Shown: positions 5,407-10,590 of the stretch, one piece after another | Layout of the letters: every line of letters begins with the position of its first letter | How positions within the stretch are numbered: the first letter of the stretch is position 1 | Assembly (NCBI GenBank): GCA_030740295.1 | Contig: JASLXP010000804.1 | Coordinates: 1-13,517, forward strand | Length of the DNA: 13,517 bases | Origin: Planctomycetota bacterium | GTDB taxonomy: Bacteria > Planctomycetota > PUPC01 > JACPCR01 | Direction: 5' to 3' | Position numbers and translations under genes: made by a program | Notes under the pieces: generated by a model | Told to the model about the DNA's origin: nothing | The model's input: the letters and a program-made list of their open reading frames with translations, nothing else | Databases searched by the model: none

Positions 5407-6060
5407 ATGGCAGTCGAATCAATGCCTTCAACAGAGGCCACAACCTGCCCCAACTGCGAGCAAAAGGAAGGAGACCACCCCCTTTTCTGCACAGGATGCG
5501 GACACCTCTTCCCGGAGGATGAGGGAGCCAACCACTTCGCGCTCTTCGGCCTCACCCCATCTTTCGATATCGACGAAGGCGAGCTCGAACTGAAGCTCAT
5601 CGATATCTCCCGCCGCTTCCATCCTGATTTTTTTGCCACCAGCGACGCCGAGCAGCAGAAGCTCAGCCTCCAGTATTCCGCATCGCTCAACACCGCCCAT
5701 CAAGTACTCAGAGACCCGTTCGAGCGCGCTGAATACCTGGTACAGCTCTTCGGAGGCAAACAGAGCAGCGAAGACAAAAGTATTCCGGAGGGATTTCTGC
5801 AGAAAACGATGCTTCTGCGCATGAAACTGGAAGAGGCTGTCGAAGATAATGACGAGTCAGCAATCGATGCCTTGAATCAGCAGGTGATAAACGAATCAGA
5901 AGAATTGCTGCGGGGAATGTCTGAACTGTTCGAGAGACTGAACAACGAAGATGGCGAAAGGAACTCGATACTTGCTCAGGCCCGCATGGACCTCAACGCG
6001 ACGAAGTACATCAGGAACCTTATTCACGACAGCTCAGGCCTCCAAAGACCAGACGCCTGA
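5407..6060 (+). CDS. hscB: J-domain co-chaperone HscB with N-terminal tetracysteine zinc site
   Basis: The 217-residue protein is the J-domain partner of HscA. It delivers IscU and stimulates HscA ATPase activity during cluster release. The J domain has the key HPD motif at 72-74 (RRFHPDFFA), followed by the HscB-type sequence LNTAHQVLRDPFERAEYLVQLFG and a C-terminal three-helix IscU-binding region. Before the J domain there are two CxxC pairs (C14/C17 and C28/C31, CPNC and CTGC). This makes a zinc-binding head absent from E. coli HscB (171 aa) but known in human mitochondrial HSCB, whose layout (tetracysteine, then YFSL, then HPDFF) it closely follows. AGGACGAGG (5392-5400) lies 6 nt before the ATG. 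It follows a terminator and leads hscA by 32 nt. Confidence 0.93.
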   Translation: MAVESMPSTEATTCPNCEQKEGDHPLFCTGCGHLFPEDEGANHFALFGLTPSFDIDEGELELKLIDISRRFHPDFFATSDAEQQKLSLQYSASLNTAHQVLRDPFERAEYLVQLFGGKQSSEDKSIPEGFLQKTMLLRMKLEEAVEDNDESAIDALNQQVINESEELLRGMSELFERLNNEDGERNSILAQARMDLNATKYIRNLIHDSSGLQRPDA

Positions 6061-6092
6061 CGCCCACATTAACCATCAACCAGAATCTTCCG

Positions 6093-7958
6093 ATGGCTCT
6101 AGTAACCATAGAAGACCTCACCTCAGCCGCCAAGGCCCACAAGGAAGCCGTCGTCGGCATCGACCTCGGCACGACGTTCAGCCTCGCTGCGTACGTCGAC
6201 GGCGATGAGCCCGAAGTCATTCGAGACGAAGACGGACAGGTGCTCGTACCGTCCGTGGTTTCTTTTACTGACGAGAACGCAGTCATCGTCGGCTGGCCTG
6301 CCCGCGAGCGCGGGCTGCTGGATCCGGAGCACACGGTCTTTTCGGTCAAGCGGCTCATCGGACGCGGCCAGGATGATCTCGCAAAGGATCTCGGACTCCT
6401 GCCTTACCAGGTCGAGGATGCGGAACGGAAACTCGTCCGAATCAAGATCCGCGAGAATCGGCTCACTCCGCAGGAAGTCTCCGCCGAGATCCTCAAAGAA
6501 GTCAAAAACCGTGCGGAAAAAGTGCTCGATCGCAAAGTCACCAAAACTGTGATCACCGTGCCGGCCTATTTCGACGACACCCAGCGCCAGGCCACCCGCG
6601 ACGCAGGCCGCATCGCCGGGCTCGACGTACTGCGCATCATCAACGAACCGACCGCGGCCTCGCTGGCGTACGGCCTGAATTCGAAAAAGAAAGGCATTGT
6701 CGCCGTATTCGATCTTGGCGGCGGCACTTTCGACATCAGCATCCTGCGCATCGCAAACGGCGTCTTCCAGGTACTCAGCACCCTCGGGGACACCTTCCTC
6801 GGCGGCGATGATTTTGATCGTGCTCTGATGGATCTGGCGACCGCGGAGATGAAGGACGAGCATTCAGAAGACACAGTGCGGATCCCGGTCGTGCTGCAGG
6901 CCCTGAAGCAGGCTGCCGAAAAAACAAAAATAGAATTGACCTCGGCTGACACGGCGACTTTATCGATTCAGTTGAGCGATCCTGAGATCTCTTACGAACG
7001 CGAAGTCAGCCGTTCCGAATTCAATGACCTCATCGGCGCGCTTGTCGAAAAGACCATCGAGTTCTGCAAGACCGCCATTAACGACGCCCGGCTCACTCCG
7101 GACCGCATCGAGGAAGTCGTCATGGTCGGTGGTTCGACCAGGATCCCGTTGGTGCGCGAAAAGGTCGAAGAGTTTTTTGGCAGGCCACTCCACACCGAGC
7201 TCAATCCGGATGAAGTCGTCGCGCTCGGCGCAGCCATTCAGGCGCAGATTCTTTCAGGCGGCTTCAGAGAGATGATGGTGCTCGACGTCACCCCGCTCTC
7301 ACTTGGCCTCGAAACGTTCGGCGGCGCCATGAGCAAACTCATCATGCGCAACTCGCCCATCCCGACCCGCGCCTCCGAACAGTTCACCACCTTCGTTGAT
7401 GACCAGACCTCGGTCGACATACACGTCCTTCAGGGCGAACGCGAAATGGCGGAAGACTGCCGCAGCCTCGGCAAATGGAAGCTCACAGACATTCCACCCA
7501 TGCCGGCCAACGGCCCGAAAATCACGGTGACCTTTACCCTCGATGCCAACGGCGTACTCAAAGTCGATGCCAAAGAAGATCGCAGCGGGAAAGAGCTCAG
7601 CATCGAAGTCCAGCCTTCCTCCGGTCTCACCGATGAAGAGGTTGAACGCATGGTTAAAGAGTCCATCGAGCACGCAAAGCAAGATGTCGAAAATCGCCAG
7701 CGCATCGACCTCCGCAACGAAATCGACAGCATCCGCCGTGCAACTGTGAAGGCTCTGGAACAATCACAGAATGTATGCCCGGCCGAATTGCTCAGAACAG
7801 TCAATTACGCGCTCTCAGATCTGCTGGCCGCGGCAGAGCTCGAAGACATCCACGAGCTCCAGAAGGCCATCGATGGTTTTAACGAAGCATCGGAGCCGCT
7901 GGCAAAACTCCAGATGGATGCAGTAGCCAAGACTGCACTGCAAGAGGCAGAAAGCTGA
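6093..7958 (+). CDS. hscA: Hsp70-type chaperone HscA of the ISC system
   Basis: The 621-residue protein (E. coli HscA has 616) is the specialised Hsp70 that binds the LPPVK motif of IscU and uses ATP to promote cluster transfer. The nucleotide-binding domain is complete: phosphate-1 loop VGIDLGTTFS (21-30), NEPTAA (184-189), phosphate-2 loop FDLGGGTFD (206-214), and the VVMVGGSTRIPLVRE adenosine motif. The linker is LLDVTPLSLGLET-like (VLDVTPLSLGLETFGG), followed by the substrate domain (EFTTF-like SEQFTTFVDDQTSVDIHVLQGEREMAEDCRSL), where MAEDCRSL is characteristic of HscA against DnaK. The start fits E. coli HscA (MAL). No clear Shine-Dalgarno is visible in the 32-nt gap after hscB, so translation may depend on coupling. 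The usual GTTN/Y-S position is Phe here, a minor change. Confidence 0.96.
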   Translation: MALVTIEDLTSAAKAHKEAVVGIDLGTTFSLAAYVDGDEPEVIRDEDGQVLVPSVVSFTDENAVIVGWPARERGLLDPEHTVFSVKRLIGRGQDDLAKDLGLLPYQVEDAERKLVRIKIRENRLTPQEVSAEILKEVKNRAEKVLDRKVTKTVITVPAYFDDTQRQATRDAGRIAGLDVLRIINEPTAASLAYGLNSKKKGIVAVFDLGGGTFDISILRIANGVFQVLSTLGDTFLGGDDFDRALMDLATAEMKDEHSEDTVRIPVVLQALKQAAEKTKIELTSADTATLSIQLSDPEISYEREVSRSEFNDLIGALVEKTIEFCKTAINDARLTPDRIEEVVMVGGSTRIPLVREKVEEFFGRPLHTELNPDEVVALGAAIQAQILSGGFREMMVLDVTPLSLGLETFGGAMSKLIMRNSPIPTRASEQFTTFVDDQTSVDIHVLQGEREMAEDCRSLGKWKLTDIPPMPANGPKITVTFTLDANGVLKVDAKEDRSGKELSIEVQPSSGLTDEEVERMVKESIEHAKQDVENRQRIDLRNEIDSIRRATVKALEQSQNVCPAELLRTVNYALSDLLAAAELEDIHELQKAIDGFNEASEPLAKLQMDAVAKTALQEAES

Positions 7959-7960
7959 TC

Positions 7961-7972
7961 TCTACTCATTAC
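7961..7972. repeat. Single ACTCATT motif before fdx
   Basis: A TCTACTCATTAC stretch lies between the hscA stop and the fdx ATG. It holds one copy of the heptamer found three times in each arm of the iscU-iscA element. With one copy it could be chance. Confidence 0.4.
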
Positions 7973-7977
7973 GCAAC

Positions 7978-8340
7978 ATGTTCAACGTCACCTTCAACCA
8001 CAAAGAATCCGGCGAGACCAAATCCATCGAAGTTGATCCCGAGAAGTACCCTTACTACGACCACGGCGAGCCAGGCAGCCTGCTCGATATCGCGCTCGCA
8101 CACGGTGTCGACATCGAACACTCCTGCGGCGGCAACTGTGCCTGCACCACGTGCCACGTCATCATCAAGGAAGGCGACGACAACCTTTCTGAATCGGAAG
8201 AGCGTGAGGACGATCTGTTGGATATGGCCCCCGGCCTTTCCCTGCATTCTCGCCTCGCCTGCCAGGCGATTGTCGAAAGTGGCGATGTGGCGGTGGAGAT
8301 CCCCGAGCAGACGATTCACATCGTCAAGGGCGGCCATTGA
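7978..8340 (+). CDS. fdx: [2Fe-2S] ferredoxin Fdx of the ISC system
   Basis: The 120-residue protein is an adrenodoxin-type ferredoxin that supplies electrons for cluster assembly on IscU. The cluster ligands are C50, C56, C59 and C95 (C-x5-C-x2-C in SCGGNCACTTCH, then LACQ). The extra C54 in the loop has a counterpart in E. coli Fdx. The acidic helix (SESEEREDDLLDMAPGLS) is the usual partner-binding surface, and the end (VAVEIPEQTIHIVKGGH) is close to E. coli Fdx. The start lies 19 nt after the hscA stop and has no Shine-Dalgarno. It is the last isc gene; no iscX follows. A small hairpin (CTCGCC-TG-GGCGAG, 8367-8380) lies 26 nt after the stop but lacks a good T-tract. Confidence 0.96.
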   Translation: MFNVTFNHKESGETKSIEVDPEKYPYYDHGEPGSLLDIALAHGVDIEHSCGGNCACTTCHVIIKEGDDNLSESEEREDDLLDMAPGLSLHSRLACQAIVESGDVAVEIPEQTIHIVKGGH

Positions 8341-8887
8341 AGAAAGTGCGCAATCTGAAGCCGGTCCTCGCCTGGGCGAGAAACTCGACGTTTTGAGGCG
8401 ATGCTGCGCTGTTTAGAACAGCAGGGCTGTGGATGAAAAGGACATGAGCTACCTCCGTAGAATGTGCCAGAAAGATTTCCGGTGACTCGAAGACTCGACC
8501 GTTGGCGGCAATCAACTGGCTGATAGGATCATCAAGTTCCGGGTTAATATCGTTACCCAACCTTTCGAGGGCGGGTCAAATGACGACATCGTCTCGAGGG
8601 CGGGTCAAATGACGACATCGTCATCGGGGACCGGGGCAGCCTCTTCGACGCCAAAAATCCTATTCAGGACGCCTGGATGCCAAGGAAGGCAGCACACGGA
8701 AGAATTTCCACACAAATTCGCTTTAGCATTTTTTACAATTGCGACAATAGAATTGGAGGACTGTTTAGGTTTTCCCCAAATGGGAGGCATTTGGTTGGGT
8801 AGTGAGCCGAGGAACTCCTTACCCGAATGCGCTCCCTCATCCTGTTCAGTTGTTGTCAAATAATGGCTGGGGAAGGAGGATGAAGCT
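8341..8887. other. Gene-poor interval downstream of the isc operon
   Basis: No convincing gene is visible in these 547 bp. Short open frames exist on both strands (for example 8324-8560 minus and 8609-8863 plus with its mirror 8605-8859), but none resembles a known family or has a clear ribosome site. The stretch contains GC-rich hairpins at 8367-8380 and 8408-8422 (GCTGTT-TAG-AACAGC) and the 29-bp tandem duplication at 8565-8622. Remnants of a decayed gene are possible. Confidence 0.5.
8565..8622. repeat. Exact 29-bp tandem duplication
   Basis: The unit starting TCGAGGGCGGGTCAAATGAC occurs twice with no spacer (8565-8593 and 8594-8622), with no mismatch. Two abutting copies indicate a recent local duplication or slippage. 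It is not a CRISPR array, because there is no spacer. Confidence 0.95.
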
Positions 8888-9580
8888 GTGCTCGAAACGG
8901 GTCACCCCATACAGGGGTTCGGTGCACTTTTACACCGCTGGTGTCTGTGCCGATACGCGCTCAGAGTTTTCATGTTGATGACAGTGCTCCTGGCGGGCGC
9001 CATGGTATCGATATGCCTTGCCGGTGCTGAGCAACTGGCTCTTGATGTGGAGACCTTTTCCCGTTCCAACAACACTGACTTTGTCGAAGAGAATGTGCGG
9101 CTCTTTCAGACCTCCGCCAACGATACTGTTTCCCTGAATGGAGCGGCCACCAACAACCCGACCGCGGCTGCAATCGCGGCCCTTTCGTTAGATGGCAAGC
9201 CCATCTCAGAAGAGGCCCATCTTCAGACCCAATCCAGAATTGATCAGAGCGACAGAGCGCGCGTGAATCGAGCAATGGAAGAGTTGGTTCTGGCGCAGAA
9301 AAGAAGAGTGGCTTCCGGCAGATTCTGGCCCCACAAATTTGCTCTTGGGACATCATCTGAGATCCAGGGCGGGGTCGCTTCGAGCCCTGTCATTCCCTGT
9401 GTGCTTTTTAAGGAAGTTGGCCCTGATTTGACAGGAGAGTCTGCGTGCACGGGTGTTTCGAGTGATGAAAAGAGAGGCGGCAATCTCCCTCAGATCCCCG
9501 GCAAGGTGGAGAAAGCCCTGGCCCTTGAGGAACAGGTTCGCGAGATCACGGCCAATAGGTGTTTGAGAAATGCGGGCTAG
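8888..9580 (+). CDS. Hypothetical protein with N-terminal hydrophobic segment
   Basis: The open frame has 230 residues from a GTG at 8888. AGGAGG at 8874-8879 lies 8 nt upstream, which fits this GTG better than the ATG at 8880 in another frame. Residues 25-45 are hydrophobic (VFMLMTVLLAGAMVSICLAGA) after a basic region (HRWCLCRYALR), which fits a signal peptide or anchor with possible cleavage at LAGA-EQ. The rest is soluble, rich in Ala, Ser and charged residues, with a helical stretch (RARVNRAMEELVLAQKRRV) around 124-142. I do not recognise a family, and no catalytic motif stands out. An internal ATG at 8972 is an alternative start. The frame may also be a remnant, since the adjacent 8341-8887 interval looks degenerate. 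It converges with the minus-strand gene ending at 9691. Confidence 0.5.
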   Translation: MLETGHPIQGFGALLHRWCLCRYALRVFMLMTVLLAGAMVSICLAGAEQLALDVETFSRSNNTDFVEENVRLFQTSANDTVSLNGAATNNPTAAAIAALSLDGKPISEEAHLQTQSRIDQSDRARVNRAMEELVLAQKRRVASGRFWPHKFALGTSSEIQGGVASSPVIPCVLFKEVGPDLTGESACTGVSSDEKRGGNLPQIPGKVEKALALEEQVREITANRCLRNAG

Positions 9581-9590
9581 GCAAACGACC

Positions 9591-9603
9591 GGGGCTTCGC
9601 CCC
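9591..9603. terminator. Small GC hairpin between convergent genes
   Basis: GGGGC-TTC-GCCCC forms a 5-bp stem 11 nt after the stop at 9580. No T-tract follows on either strand, so terminator function is doubtful. Confidence 0.3.
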
Positions 9604-9690
9604 TGAACAAAAGGACTCCCATCTTTTAAATCCGTAAAGCTCTCCCGTCTTGGCCCACCAGCCTCCGGCCATGTCACTTCAGTGGAGACT

Positions 9691-10590
9691 TTAGGGCCGC
9701 GGCTCGATCTCCAGGTTCTTCATGTATTGAACGGCATCCGCGTTCGTGATGCCTGCGAAATCCCACAGCACGAAACTCGTTTCGCGCACGCCCGGCACGA
9801 GTGTAGCGATAGCGTGGGCCTGGTAGTTGCCGCAGCGGGCGAAGACCTTGACCCGCGAGCTGTCGTAGGCTAGCGCGCAAGGGCCGCTACCGCGGCCGGC
9901 GGCGATATCGAAATGGCGATCGTAGAAAAGCAGCCACGGTTCGGCATCGCTCAGACTACCGACGGACTTCGAATCTTTGGGGCCGGGATTGAGAAATTCC
10001 TGTTTGGATGTCAGAACAACTCGTCGCCTTTTTTCGGGTTCGTTCAGGGCATAGGACGCAGGATAACAGGCCAGGAAAACCGAAGCCTTCATCGGGGCGT
10101 CCTGCAGAGGCTCAAAGGTCAGGTGCATGAGGAGCTTGTCATCGTTTGGCAGAAGAGCGAAATCCACAAACAGCCTTCCTGCCGGCATCTCGGCTGTGAA
10201 CCTCGCCGCGCCGCGTCCGCCGGATTCTGTGCCGAGATAACGAAATCGATAGTGAATGCTCTTGCGCCCCTCCCAGGTCACGTTGAAGAAACCGTCGTGA
10301 TACCAATTCGTGACGGGCGGCACCCAACCGAAACTGCCAACGAACGCTTTCTTGCCATCTTTGTCCTGCTGCTCGCGTCCGGCGTATTTGATGGCGATGG
10401 TCTTACGACTGTTCCGAAAGACGACCGCAATGTTGACGGCAGTCGGGTTGTCTACATCGGTCTTTCGAATGCGCTGCAGCAGATTTGCCGGCCACGTCTG
10501 TGATGAAATCTGATCTCCCGGTTGGATGCGGTAGGTGGTTACCGAAACCTGGTCGGCAAGTGAACAAGCGAGTATGGCTGCAAGGATCAC
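9691..10590 (-). CDS. Secreted protein of unknown function, coupled to the GH42-like gene
   Basis: The protein has 299 residues from a GTG at 10590. The start overlaps the stop of the upstream GH42-like gene (GTGA, 4 nt), a classic sign of translational coupling. The N-terminus (MILAAILACSLADQVS) is hydrophobic and probably a signal peptide, although it lacks basic residues. The body looks beta-rich (for example IHYRFRYLGTES, RLFVDFALLPNDDKLLMHLTFEPL, SFVLWDFAGI). A run near the middle mentions no catalytic signature I can name. The sequence WVPPVTNWYHDGFFNVTWEGRKS at about 88-110 may belong to a carbohydrate-binding or lectin-like fold, but that is a guess. Given the coupling, it probably acts with the neighbouring glycosidase-like protein on the same polysaccharide, perhaps as an accessory protein. 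Confidence 0.75.
   Translation of the reverse strand: MILAAILACSLADQVSVTTYRIQPGDQISSQTWPANLLQRIRKTDVDNPTAVNIAVVFRNSRKTIAIKYAGREQQDKDGKKAFVGSFGWVPPVTNWYHDGFFNVTWEGRKSIHYRFRYLGTESGGRGAARFTAEMPAGRLFVDFALLPNDDKLLMHLTFEPLQDAPMKASVFLACYPASYALNEPEKRRRVVLTSKQEFLNPGPKDSKSVGSLSDAEPWLLFYDRHFDIAAGRGSGPCALAYDSSRVKVFARCGNYQAHAIATLVPGVRETSFVLWDFAGITNADAVQYMKNLEIEPRP

Noticed and set aside
6123..6863. 246-aa minus-strand open frame opposite hscA
   Set aside because: It is an antisense shadow of hscA, which is conserved along its full length.
8565..8622. CRISPR array
   Set aside because: There are only two repeat copies and they abut without a spacer.
8605..8863. Paired 84-aa open frames on both strands
   Set aside because: They mirror each other, carry no recognisable motif, and begin inside the tandem duplication.
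8880..8978. 32-codon ORF starting ATGAAGCTGTGC
   Set aside because: Its ATG lies directly against the AGGAGG with no spacer, while the GTG at 8888 has the correct 8-nt spacing and a longer frame.
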